Part shown: one piece after another, positions 9,191 to 17,604 of the stretch
How positions within the stretch are numbered: position 1 is the first letter of the stretch
Layout: every line of letters starts with the position of its first letter
Source of the DNA: Gottfriedia sp002574545
GTDB taxonomy: Bacteria; Bacillota; Bacilli; Bacillales; Bacillaceae_G
Direction: 5' to 3' (one strand)
Length of the DNA stretch: 64,000 bases
NCBI GenBank assembly: GCA_052180195.1
Contig: CP197469.1
Translations under genes and position numbers: made by a program
The notes under the pieces: generated by a model
Seen by the model: only the letters and a program-made list of their open reading frames with translations
Told to the model about the DNA's origin: nothing
Databases searched by the model: none

Positions 9191-10561
9191 ATGTCTACTC
9201 GTAGACTTGTGATTGCAGGGACAGGCAGCGGTGTCGGAAAAACGACGCTGACAATCGGGCTAATGTCTGCTTTAAGGAAAAAGGGCTATACCGTCCAGGG
9301 CTTTAAATGTGGTCCGGATTATATCGATCCAACTTATCATACGGCCGTCACGGGAAGAACATCAAGAAACATTGACAGCTGGATGCTCAATCATGAAATG
9401 GTCAAAGAAATTGTCAACCGTGCTAGTAATGGGGCGGATATTTCCGTCATAGAAGGAGTAATGGGATTCTTTGATGGGAAAAATCCTCTAAATAATACAG
9501 GATCAACTGCCGAAATCAGCCTCGTCACCGAAAGTCCGGTTATTTTGGTTGTGAATTGTGCCAGCATGGCCCGTAGTGCAGCGGCCATTGTGAAGGGATT
9601 TCAAACGTTTCTGAAGGAAGCAAATATTGTCGGTGTAATCGCCAATCGGGTGGGTAGTGAAGGGCATTTTAAAATCGTTCAAACTGCGATTGATCAAGAA
9701 TGCGGTATTCCCGTCCTTGGCTATTTAAAAAGAAACGAGGAACTCACGATTCCGGAACGACATTTAGGGTTGATCCCATCCGTTGAACGAGGAGAATTGG
9801 ATCCATTTTTTGAACAACTAGGTGATTTAGTCCTTGAAACGGTTGATGTAGATTCGTTATATGAATTGGCACAAGCCCCCCGTTTAAAAATAAAAGAATC
9901 CCAGTTTAAAAGAGCGGAACAGCCAATTGTAAAAATTGCTGTCGCACGGGATGCCGCTTTTAATTTTTACTATCAGGAAAACCTCGACATGTTAGTAGCC
10001 GCTGGAGCCGAGCTAATCGAGTTCTCTCCTTTAAAAGGTGAATGCCTGCCGGAACAAGTCGATGGTCTGTATATTGGTGGTGGTTTCCCAGAGGAATTTG
10101 CCGAGGAGCTATCAAAACAGACAGACGTAAACAACTCGATTCGATCGGCCATCGAAAAAGGACTGCCAACCTTGGCGGAATGCGGCGGGTTTATGTACTT
10201 AACTGAATCATTGGAAACAACCGATGAAACAAGTTACAAAATGGTCGGGATCATCCCTGGAATAGTGAAAATGCAGACAAAACTAGCAGCATTAGGATAC
10301 CGGGAAATCACTGCAGAAAAAGAAAATTTCTTGTTAGCGGGAAATCTGAGTGCAAGAGGCCATGAATTTCACTACTCCACTTTTCATCCGAGAACGGTCT
10401 TCAAACCGGCCTACCAAACGAAAGGAATGCGTGGGTTTAAGCAGGAGGGCTATCAGAAAGGGAATTTAATTGCAGGTTATACCCATTTTCATTTTGGCTC
10501 ATGCCCTGAGCTTGTCAAAAATTGGGTGAAGAAATGTAAGGAGTTTAAACAAAATGACTAA
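9191..10561 (+). CDS. cbiA: Cobyrinate a,c-diamide synthase
   Basis: ATP- and glutamine-dependent amidation of the a and c side chains of cobyrinate. The N-terminal dethiobiotin-synthetase-like domain starts RRLVIAGTGSGVGKTTLTIG (P-loop) and continues FKCGPDYIDPTYHTAVTGR. The C-terminal type-1 glutamine amidotransferase domain has YIGGGFPEEFAEEL and the nucleophile region TLAECGGFMYLTESL, then HYSTFHPRT and a terminal GYTHFHFGS. Length is 456 residues. The ribosome site is AAAAGGAGGG. The end overlaps cobQ by eight bases. Confidence 0.97.
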   Translation: MSTRRLVIAGTGSGVGKTTLTIGLMSALRKKGYTVQGFKCGPDYIDPTYHTAVTGRTSRNIDSWMLNHEMVKEIVNRASNGADISVIEGVMGFFDGKNPLNNTGSTAEISLVTESPVILVVNCASMARSAAAIVKGFQTFLKEANIVGVIANRVGSEGHFKIVQTAIDQECGIPVLGYLKRNEELTIPERHLGLIPSVERGELDPFFEQLGDLVLETVDVDSLYELAQAPRLKIKESQFKRAEQPIVKIAVARDAAFNFYYQENLDMLVAAGAELIEFSPLKGECLPEQVDGLYIGGGFPEEFAEELSKQTDVNNSIRSAIEKGLPTLAECGGFMYLTESLETTDETSYKMVGIIPGIVKMQTKLAALGYREITAEKENFLLAGNLSARGHEFHYSTFHPRTVFKPAYQTKGMRGFKQEGYQKGNLIAGYTHFHFGSCPELVKNWVKKCKEFKQND

Positions 10562-12074
10562 AGCTCTTCCAATTATGTTTCAAGGTACCAATTCGGATGT
10601 CGGCAAAAGTGTTGTCGTGACTGCATTTTGCCGGATTTTCGCCCAGGATGGATATAAAACCGTTCCGTTTAAATCACAAAATATGGCGTTAAATTCCTAT
10701 ATTACAGTGGATGGGAAAGAAATCGGTAGAGCACAGGGAGTCCAGGCTGAAGCTGCATATATTCAGGCAACTACCGATATGAACCCAATTCTACTAAAGC
10801 CGAACAGGAATAACCAATCCCAAATTGTCGTCCACGGTAAACCATTTAGAAATATGGAAGCAGGAAGGTACCGTAGGGAATTCTTTCAAATGGGATTGGA
10901 ACTTATTCAACAATCACTGTCCACCCTTTCCAAAAATTATGACCGAATTGTCATTGAAGGGGCTGGTAGTCCGGCCGAAATTAATTTAAATGACCGGGAA
11001 CTGGTGAATATGAGGGTCGCCAAAATGGCGGATGCCCCTGTGATTTTAATTGGGGATATCGAAAAAGGTGGAGTGTTTGCTAGTTTAGTAGGAACCCTTC
11101 AGCTGATGGAACAAGAGGACCGCGATCGTGTAATAGGGGTAATTATTAATAAATTCCGTGGGGATCTCAGCTTGCTAGAATCTGGATTAACGTGGTTTGA
11201 GGAATATACAGGAAAACCCATTCTCGGCGTAATTCCTTACTTGGAGAATCTAAATATTGATGCCGAAGATTCCGTGATTTTAAATCAATATACACATACC
11301 CAAAATTCTGAAAAAGAATTGGATATCGCGGTGATTCAGTATCCGAAAATCTCCAATTTCACAGATGTCGATCCGTTTTTTGCTGAGCCGGATTGTCATG
11401 TCCGTTTTATAACAAGAGCAGATCAATTACATCAACCAGATTTGGTCATTCTACCGGGCAGCAAGAATACAATTGAAGATTTGCTGTTTTTACGTAAAAG
11501 CGGCATCGCTCAAAAAATAGCAGAAATAAGCGATGAGAAACAGTCCGTTCTTTTCGGAATCTGCGGTGGCTATCAAATGCTCGGTGATAAAATCGAGGAT
11601 CCATTAGCGATCGAGTCTTTACATAAAGAAAGTGAAGGCCTTCAACTACTGCCAATTGAAACTACCATTACGAAAGAAAAGACGACAAACCTATCAAATG
11701 GAAATTTGCATCTTTTCGGAAAAAACTTCCATGTAACAGGTTACGAGATTCATATGGGTGAAACCGTGGCGACCGGAGCCTCCAAAGGTCTTATTTTTAC
11801 TAATGAAAAATGGGATGGTTGTCATTCCCCAGACGAAACGATCATTGGTACTTATTTTCATGGGATATTCCATAATGATGAGTTTCGTGAGGAATTACTT
11901 AATCAACTCCGTCGTAAAAAAGGTTTGGAGCCCATCTACATGCGCCCATCTTTTAACCAATTGCGGGAAGAAGCGTTTGACCGACTGGCAGAGCATGTAA
12001 GGGGACACGTTAAGCTGGATGTCATTGAACATTTAATGATGGATTATCAAAAAAGGAGATCACCTAATGAATAG
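10554..12074 (+). CDS. cobQ: Cobyric acid synthase
   Basis: Amidates the b, d, e and g side chains of adenosylcobyrinate diamide. The start IMFQGTNSDVGKSVVVTAFC is the CobQ/CbiP P-loop, followed by PFKSQNMALNSYITVDGKEI. The C-terminal triad glutamine amidotransferase domain has VILPGSKNTIEDL, the Cys nucleophile in SVLFGICGGYQMLG, and the His region GTYFHGIFHND. Length is 506 residues. It overlaps cbiA upstream and cobT downstream by eight bases each. The B. megaterium cobI operon lacks this gene at this position, so the order here is a variant. Confidence 0.97.
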   Translation: MTKALPIMFQGTNSDVGKSVVVTAFCRIFAQDGYKTVPFKSQNMALNSYITVDGKEIGRAQGVQAEAAYIQATTDMNPILLKPNRNNQSQIVVHGKPFRNMEAGRYRREFFQMGLELIQQSLSTLSKNYDRIVIEGAGSPAEINLNDRELVNMRVAKMADAPVILIGDIEKGGVFASLVGTLQLMEQEDRDRVIGVIINKFRGDLSLLESGLTWFEEYTGKPILGVIPYLENLNIDAEDSVILNQYTHTQNSEKELDIAVIQYPKISNFTDVDPFFAEPDCHVRFITRADQLHQPDLVILPGSKNTIEDLLFLRKSGIAQKIAEISDEKQSVLFGICGGYQMLGDKIEDPLAIESLHKESEGLQLLPIETTITKEKTTNLSNGNLHLFGKNFHVTGYEIHMGETVATGASKGLIFTNEKWDGCHSPDETIIGTYFHGIFHNDEFREELLNQLRRKKGLEPIYMRPSFNQLREEAFDRLAEHVRGHVKLDVIEHLMMDYQKRRSPNE

Positions 12075-13107
12075 CTTAATAACAGGAATCCAGTCTCTTG
12101 ATAGAGAAGTGGGACAGCAAGTTCGTGAGTATATCGAAACGTTAACAAAACCTTCGGGCAGTTTGGGGAGATTAGAGGAATTAGCCATTCATCTGTCAGA
12201 AATAACATCTGAAGCATTCCCGGTCGTTTCACCACCAGGTGTGATCGTTTTTGCCGCTGATCATGGTGTAGTGGAAGAAGGAGTGTCCGCTTTCCCGCAG
12301 GAAGTTACCGTGCAAATGGTCAAAAACTTTTTAAACAGCGGAGCGGCCATCAATGTTTTTTCCAAACAAATCGGAGCTATGTTTGAAGTCGTCGATATTG
12401 GTGTGGCAGCAGATATTGAGGCTGACGGGTTTGTGAATCAGAAAATTCGCTATGGGACGAATAATTTTTGTCAACAGGATGCATTAACAAGAAAAGAGGC
12501 AAAACAAGCCATCGCCGTTGGTTATGAACGCGCAAAAGAGATGATTCAAAAAGGAATCAAATGCCTTATTGTTGGTGAGATGGGGATAGGTAATACGACG
12601 TCAAGCAGTGCGATTGCAGCGGTTTTAAGCGGTCTAGACATCGATGTACTCGTCGGGCGAGGCACAGGGATTGCACAAGAAAAAATTCGTCATAAACAAG
12701 AGGTCATTACAAGGGCACTAAAGGAAAGAAACCCTGACAGGAATGATCCTATTGATATTTTAGCAAAAATTGGCGGTTTGGAAATTGCCGGAATGACAGG
12801 CGCAATGCTCTGCGCCGCACAAAACCGCATTCCTATATTAGTAGATGGTTTTATTTGCACGATTGCAGCTCTTTTGGCAAAGGAAATCTGTGAGACAGCA
12901 GCGGAGTATATGATTGTCGGCCATCGTTCCGTCGAGCCTGGACATGAAATTGCCCTACAGTTATTAGGCAAGAAGCCACTGCTTGATTTAGATTTGCGGC
13001 TAGGAGAAGGAAGTGGGGCAGCAATAGCCTTTCCAATCTTACAATCAGCGACCTTAATGCTGAAAGAAATGGCCACTTTTGCATCAGCTGGAATTTCGAA
13101 AGAATGA
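12067..13107 (+). CDS. cobT: Nicotinate-nucleotide-dimethylbenzimidazole phosphoribosyltransferase
   Basis: Activates the lower ligand base to alpha-ribazole phosphate. It has LTKPSGSLGRLEELAIHL near the N terminus, VIVFAADHGVVEEGVSAFP, the CLIVGEMGIGNTTSSSAIA motif and a closing LRLGEGSGAAIAFPI, all standard for CobT. Length is 346 residues. The ATG overlaps the cobQ end by eight bases, with an AAAAGGAG site inside cobQ. Its product needs CobS and a CobU-activated cobinamide to be used; those partners are broken or absent in this window. Confidence 0.97.
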   Translation: MNSLITGIQSLDREVGQQVREYIETLTKPSGSLGRLEELAIHLSEITSEAFPVVSPPGVIVFAADHGVVEEGVSAFPQEVTVQMVKNFLNSGAAINVFSKQIGAMFEVVDIGVAADIEADGFVNQKIRYGTNNFCQQDALTRKEAKQAIAVGYERAKEMIQKGIKCLIVGEMGIGNTTSSSAIAAVLSGLDIDVLVGRGTGIAQEKIRHKQEVITRALKERNPDRNDPIDILAKIGGLEIAGMTGAMLCAAQNRIPILVDGFICTIAALLAKEICETAAEYMIVGHRSVEPGHEIALQLLGKKPLLDLDLRLGEGSGAAIAFPILQSATLMLKEMATFASAGISKE

Positions 13108-13126
13108 TTTAGGAAGGAGCGAGAAA

Positions 13127-13912
13127 ATGACAAATGGAAAAGTGTATCTTGTTGGTGCTGGTCCGGGAGACCCTAAGCTGATCACAGTTTACGGGATGGA
13201 GTGTATCCAACAAGCGGATGTAATTTTATATGACCGTTTAGTAAATGAAGAACTGCTTAAGTATGCAAAGGCGGAGGCAGAGTTGATATTTTGCGGAAAA
13301 CTGCCAGGGAAACATCAACTCATTCAAGATCAAATTCATCAGCTGTTAATTGAAAAAGCTAGTCAGGGAAAGACAGTCACTAGATTAAAAGGAGGAGATC
13401 CTTGCGTTTTCGGCCGTGTCGGTGAAGAAGCGGAAGTTCTTGTAGAACATGGGATTCACTATGAAATAGTACCGGGGATTACAGCTGGTATTGCAGCGCC
13501 TGCTTATGCAGGAATTCCGGTAACCCACCGCGATTTTGCTTCCACTTTCGCGATTGTCACTGGCCACAGCCGTGCAGAAAAGGATGGGGATCAAATAAAT
13601 TGGTCAGCTCTCGCTCAAGGAATCGATACGATTGCCTTTTATATGGGAATTGGCAATTTACCTTATATTGTTTCGCGATTAATAGAGAATGGAAAAAGTC
13701 CTGATACGAAAGCCGCCATTATCCAATGGGGTACCACAGATAAGCAGAAAACGGTGACCGGAAGTTTAAAGGATATCGAAGTACTGGTACTAGAAGCAGG
13801 GATTACTCATCCAGCGATTGTTCTTGTAGGTGATGTGGTAGGCCTTCGCGAGAAAATACGCTGGTTTCAAGAAACAGAAGAAAAACAATTAGTTGGGATA
13901 GGGAGGGGCTAA
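13127..13912 (+). CDS. cobA: Uroporphyrinogen-III C-methyltransferase
   Basis: Methylates uroporphyrinogen III at C2 and C7 to give precorrin-2, the entry point for cobalamin and siroheme. It begins GKVYLVGAGPGDPKLITVYG and has RLKGGDPCVFGRVGEEAEVL and VPGITAGIAAPAYAGIPVTH, the SUMT signatures. The start at 13127 follows AGGAAGGAG and gives 261 residues. An in-frame ATG at 13079 lies inside cobT and is rejected. It corresponds to cysGA of the B. megaterium operon. No precorrin-2 dehydrogenase is fused to it or seen nearby. Confidence 0.95.
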   Translation: MTNGKVYLVGAGPGDPKLITVYGMECIQQADVILYDRLVNEELLKYAKAEAELIFCGKLPGKHQLIQDQIHQLLIEKASQGKTVTRLKGGDPCVFGRVGEEAEVLVEHGIHYEIVPGITAGIAAPAYAGIPVTHRDFASTFAIVTGHSRAEKDGDQINWSALAQGIDTIAFYMGIGNLPYIVSRLIENGKSPDTKAAIIQWGTTDKQKTVTGSLKDIEVLVLEAGITHPAIVLVGDVVGLREKIRWFQETEEKQLVGIGRG

Positions 13913-13913
13913 C

Positions 13914-14483
13914 ATGTCGATTTTAGCAGAAATCAAAAACCGAAGAGCGATCCGTGATTATGCACCTCAAGAGGTCGAGGACGAAAAGATTCACACCTTA
14001 TTAGAAGCAGCGACATGGGCACCGAATGACCGAATGCGTGAACCATGGAGCTTTTATGTAATTAAAGGTGAAGCAAAAAAACGCTATGAAGCGTTAGCCT
14101 ATGAATATTTACAAGAACGCTTTCCAACGAAACCAAATTTAATTGAAAGCTCCTTAAAGGTATTAAAAACAACACCGGTCCATATTGTCGTTACCGCTGA
14201 CATCGTTCCAGACGATGAAGAGGCATCTGCTGATAATGAATATGCCGTTTGCTGTGCGATCCATTCGATGTGGCTTACCGCTAAAGAGTTGGGATTAGGT
14301 CTTGTCTGGCGGACAAGAGGAGTCGGTCTTGTGCGTGACCAACGAATGTATGAGTTTATTGGCTCACCCGAAAACAAGAAAATCATCGGAAATTTGTTTA
14401 TCGGTTATCCTGATCTAGAAGTAATAAAAAAAGCGAAGGTGCCGATTCGGACATCATTTGAAGAAAAGACAGTCTGGCTGTAA
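13914..14483 (+). CDS. cbiY: Nitroreductase-family protein of the cobalamin operon (CbiY)
   Basis: A 189-residue FMN-dependent nitroreductase-fold protein. The N-terminal ILAEIKNRRAIRDYAPQEVE contains the R-R-x-I-R phosphate/FMN-binding motif, followed by AATWAPNDRMREPWSFYVI. It starts one base after the cobA stop, and in B. megaterium the equivalent place is held by cbiY. The role of CbiY is unproven; a flavin reductase for corrinoid cobalt reduction or a BluB-like dimethylbenzimidazole synthase are possibilities. I see general nitroreductase motifs rather than features that clearly single out BluB. Confidence 0.8.
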   Translation: MSILAEIKNRRAIRDYAPQEVEDEKIHTLLEAATWAPNDRMREPWSFYVIKGEAKKRYEALAYEYLQERFPTKPNLIESSLKVLKTTPVHIVVTADIVPDDEEASADNEYAVCCAIHSMWLTAKELGLGLVWRTRGVGLVRDQRMYEFIGSPENKKIIGNLFIGYPDLEVIKKAKVPIRTSFEEKTVWL

Positions 14484-14498
14484 CAAGGAGTGAAGCGG

Positions 14499-15056
14499 AT
14501 GGAAGAAATCACAAAAAACAAAGCTAAGAGCGGCCTTACATTAGTATACACAGGTGATGGAAAAGGAAAAACGACGGCTGCTCTTGGGCTCGCAGTTCGT
14601 GCAGCAGGCAGGGGGAAACGGGTGGTGATGATTCAATTTATTAAATCCCCTGAACGAACATATGGGGAAAAAATTACGTTTGAAAAATTAGGGATTGAAA
14701 TCGTGCAGACAGGAATCGGCTTTACATGGACGAAAACACCAGAGGAACATCGGGAAGCTCTAAAAACTGCGTGGTCTTTTACGAAAGAAAAGGTTCAATT
14801 TGGAGGCTATGATGTTGTCATTTTAGATGAATTAAATAATGCTCTGGCGATTGATAAATTCCTAATAGACGATGTACTTCCGTTAACAGAAGTAATTGAG
14901 TTGATTCAACAGCGCCCTAAGGGAATGCATTTAGTAATTACCGGACGATCAGCCAAAGAAGAAATCATTGCTTGTGCGGATTTAGTAACCGAAATGAAGC
15001 CCGTTAAGCATTATTATAACGAAGGAATTCCTGCCGTGAAGGGAATTGAATTTTAA
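14499..15056 (+). CDS. btuR: Corrinoid (cob(I)yrinic acid a,c-diamide) adenosyltransferase
   Basis: Transfers the 5'-deoxyadenosyl group of ATP to cobalt(I) corrinoids. It has a P-loop TGDGKGKTTAALGLAVRAAG near residue 20, VVMIQFIKSPERTYGE, and VVILDELNNALAID, the CobA/CobO/BtuR Walker-B-like motif. An AAGGAG site at 14485-14490 is eight bases from the ATG at 14499, so this start is preferred to the in-frame GTG at 14490, which would overlap the ribosome site. Length is 185 residues. It overlaps cobD by one base. Confidence 0.94.
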   Translation: MEEITKNKAKSGLTLVYTGDGKGKTTAALGLAVRAAGRGKRVVMIQFIKSPERTYGEKITFEKLGIEIVQTGIGFTWTKTPEEHREALKTAWSFTKEKVQFGGYDVVILDELNNALAIDKFLIDDVLPLTEVIELIQQRPKGMHLVITGRSAKEEIIACADLVTEMKPVKHYYNEGIPAVKGIEF

Positions 15057-16165
15057 TGGTCTATATTGAAAAATTTGGACATGGTGGGGATTTACTGACA
15101 GCCCAACAATTGTTTCGTAAAGATCCATCTCAGCTCCTTGATTTCAGTGCGAATATCAATCCTCTTGGCCCACCTACTTGTTTATTGAGGTTGATAAAGG
15201 AGCAACTAGAATCGATTGTTCATTATCCCGATCCCGCACATCGTGTTCTTAAACAAAAGTTGGCAGAAAAACACTTTGTTTCACCAGAACAGATTTTGAT
15301 CGGAAATGGAGCAGCAGAATGTATCGCCCTTGCGATATTAGCCTTGCAGCCAGAAACAGTGGGAGTCGTATATCCTTGCTTCTCGGAGTACGAACAGCTA
15401 GCTAGAGCTTATGGTGCTACCATCAACCCAATTGTTGGCAAAGAAGAAAATGATTTTAAGCCTAATAGGTCAGAATTCCTTCAATTAATAGCGAAAACCG
15501 ATCTTGTATTTGTGGGACATCCTAACAATCCTACTGGTGTCACATATTCGAAGGAAGAGCTTGTCGAGATGGCAGAACAGGCAAAGAAGACAAATACATA
15601 TTTGATAATAGACGAGGCATTTATAGATTTTCTACCAAACGAATCAAGAATCACTTTGCTTGAGGAATTGCAAAGTTGGAAACAAGTAATCTTGGTTCGA
15701 TCGATGACAAAGTTTTATGCAATCCCCGGTCTTCGGCTCGGTTATATGGTGGCTGAACCATCCCTGATCGTAAAGCTACAGGCGAAACAAGTAACTTGGA
15801 GTGTCAATCAAATGGCCCTATTGGCCGGAGAAGCGGTCCTAAACGAAAAAGTATACGAGGAAGAAACGATTACCCTAATTCAAAAGCAAAGAAGCTATGT
15901 CAAAACAGCCATTGAAGAGAAGCTTGGGTGGAAGGTTTTTCCGGGACAAGCGAATTTTCTGTTAGTTAGGATAACAGCTGGCATTACGGCAACTGAATTA
16001 CAGTGGCGCATGGGTCATAAAGGAATTTTAATCCGTTCCTGTAACATGTATCCGGGACTAACGGATCAAGATTTTCGGATTGCGATTCGTACAGAAGAAG
16101 AAAATCAATGCTTGATTCAAGCTTTAATTGAAGTAAGCAAAGAGGTTAATCCATTATGTCCCTAA
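15056..16165 (+). CDS. cobD: L-threonine-O-3-phosphate decarboxylase
   Basis: A PLP-dependent, aminotransferase-fold enzyme making (R)-1-amino-2-propanol phosphate for the nucleotide loop. The N-terminal FGHGGDLLTAQQLFRKDPSQ and LLDFSANINPLGPP are typical of CobD. LVFVGHPNNPTGVTYSKEEL is the PLP-fold motif, and the lysine of VRSMTKFYAIPGLRLGYM is the Schiff-base residue. Length is 369 residues. A close relative in sequence is histidinol-phosphate aminotransferase, but the N terminus and the placement beside cbiB and a PduX-like kinase favour CobD. Its last bases overlap the start of the cobU remnant. Confidence 0.93.
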   Translation: MVYIEKFGHGGDLLTAQQLFRKDPSQLLDFSANINPLGPPTCLLRLIKEQLESIVHYPDPAHRVLKQKLAEKHFVSPEQILIGNGAAECIALAILALQPETVGVVYPCFSEYEQLARAYGATINPIVGKEENDFKPNRSEFLQLIAKTDLVFVGHPNNPTGVTYSKEELVEMAEQAKKTNTYLIIDEAFIDFLPNESRITLLEELQSWKQVILVRSMTKFYAIPGLRLGYMVAEPSLIVKLQAKQVTWSVNQMALLAGEAVLNEKVYEEETITLIQKQRSYVKTAIEEKLGWKVFPGQANFLLVRITAGITATELQWRMGHKGILIRSCNMYPGLTDQDFRIAIRTEEENQCLIQALIEVSKEVNPLCP

Positions 16166-16556
16166 TTTATGTCATTATTTCCGCAAACGCTTGGCTTTCT
16201 TTTATGAAAGCCGAGTCCTTTTTGATGCAGTCGGAGTTCAAAACCGATCAAGAAATAAAAAGAAGCATTGATAGCCATAAGAAACTTACGTCCAACTGAA
16301 TGAGGCGTATTACAAGAGCCGGAACCCACTTTCGTTCAAGTTTTTCTTTCAAGTATACGATCTTATTATAGTTGGTTATATTTCTTCGTTGGCTGTCTAA
16401 TCATCTCATGTGGTTAACTGAAAAGGAACTGGTAGAAGAAAACCAGAAAACCAGAAAACCAGTTTAATAGAGGAAGTGAATCTTTTGATTATGGTGATTC
16501 AAGAAAATCATCTGCATGTGATTAGCGTTACTAATGAGGTAGGAGCGGATTGCTAA
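16156..16556 (+). pseudogene. cobU: Decayed adenosylcobinamide kinase / guanylyltransferase
   Basis: No open frame spans this stretch, but CobU blocks appear in order across frames. ATG at 16156 gives MSLIYVI, then SEFKTDQEIKRSIDSHKKL (CobU: D-x-E-M-x-x-R-I-x-x-H). A frameshift leads to RPTE-stop-GVLQEPEP, where the stop at 16301 occupies the usual Trp. Another shift gives YDLIIV at 16356. An extra T near 16389 leads to WLSNHLMWLTEKELVEENQ. Three copies (the last partial) of an 8-bp repeat at 16441-16462 shift the frame again; removing one copy restores LIEEVNLLIMVIQENHLHV and VTNEVGAD. The P-loop GGxRSGKS block is missing. The position, between cobD and cbiB, fits cobU. Confidence 0.85.
16441..16462 (+). 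repeat. 8-bp tandem repeat inside the cobU remnant
   Basis: The unit AACCAGAA occurs at 16441-16448 and 16449-16456, followed by AACCAG at 16457-16462. Taking out exactly one 8-bp unit joins the CobU-like frame before the repeat to the CobU-like frame after it, so an expansion by slippage explains this frameshift. Confidence 0.85.
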
Positions 16557-16616
16557 ATAGCAGCTGTTATGATGACACATGTGAAGCAGCAAGGAATCAG
16601 GAGGGCTTAGAATTCG

Positions 16617-17585
16617 ATGTTAGTTCATGCCATTTATATTGTTTTTGCTTATCTTATTGATCGAATCATTGGTGACCCTCGAATACTGCTACATCCGGTG
16701 GTCATCATTGGAAAGTTTATTAGTCGTTTGGAAAAAGCGATTCGTTTTTTCACCGTAAAGGAAAAGTATATGAAACTGGCAGGACTCTTATTTCCTATTT
16801 TAATTGCTGGTGGAAGCTATTTAATAATTACTTTGGTTCTTTACGGTCTTGATCAGTTAAATCACGTCTATTCAGTCATTGTGGAAATCTGGTTAATTTC
16901 AACGACGATCGCGACTAAAGGTTTGGCTGATGCAGGGTTGGAAGTATTTCGCCATTTGAAAAATCAGGATTTAAGAGCTGCACGAAAAAGTCTGGGAATG
17001 ATTGTCGGAAGAGATACAGAAAACCTTGAGGAAAGTGAAATTTCGCGCGGGGCAGTGGAAACCGTAGCCGAAAACATCGTTGATGCCATTATATCACCAT
17101 TATGCTTTGCCCTTATCGGGGGTGCCCCACTTGCTATGTTTTACCGAGCGGTTAATACGTTAGATTCCATGGTTGGATATAAGAATGAAAAATATCAAAA
17201 TCTAGGCTGGGCATCGGCCCGACTAGATGATCTATTAAACTATTTGCCTGCACGGTTAACATTTGGAATGATGCTGCTTGCTTGTTTGATTAAACGACTC
17301 GATGTACTGGGCGCTTGGAAAATGATGAAACGCGATGCGAAACTTCATCCGAGTCCAAATAGCGGTTACCCAGAGGCGACAATCGCAGGAGCGCTTCAAA
17401 TACAACTTGGCGGAACGAATTATTATTTCGGTAAAGTCTCAGAACGGGCAAAAATGGGTGAACCATTACGGAAGATTAAAGCAGATGATATTTTACTTAC
17501 AGTAATAGTTATGAAAACTACTTCCATCATTTGTGTAGTGTTATTTATGTTACTTTCGATATTAGTAGAGCTGGGAATGAAGTAG
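16617..17585 (+). CDS. cbiB: Adenosylcobinamide-phosphate synthase
   Basis: Membrane enzyme that couples adenosylcobyric acid to aminopropanol phosphate. Seen are YLIDRIIGDPRILLHPVVII at the N terminus, GLADAGLEVFRHLKN, SRGAVETVAENIVDAIISPL, and RDAKLHPSPNSGYPEATIAG, all CbiB family motifs. At least four hydrophobic segments are present (residues 50-72, 80-100, 155-175, 292-318). Length is 322 residues. The ATG at 16617 follows AGGAGGG at 16599-16605. It is separated from cobD by the cobU wreck, so it may rely on read-through across non-coding sequence. Confidence 0.95.
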   Translation: MLVHAIYIVFAYLIDRIIGDPRILLHPVVIIGKFISRLEKAIRFFTVKEKYMKLAGLLFPILIAGGSYLIITLVLYGLDQLNHVYSVIVEIWLISTTIATKGLADAGLEVFRHLKNQDLRAARKSLGMIVGRDTENLEESEISRGAVETVAENIVDAIISPLCFALIGGAPLAMFYRAVNTLDSMVGYKNEKYQNLGWASARLDDLLNYLPARLTFGMMLLACLIKRLDVLGAWKMMKRDAKLHPSPNSGYPEATIAGALQIQLGGTNYYFGKVSERAKMGEPLRKIKADDILLTVIVMKTTSIICVVLFMLLSILVELGMK

Positions 17586-17604
17586 GGGGATAGAAGTCAA
17601 TACA

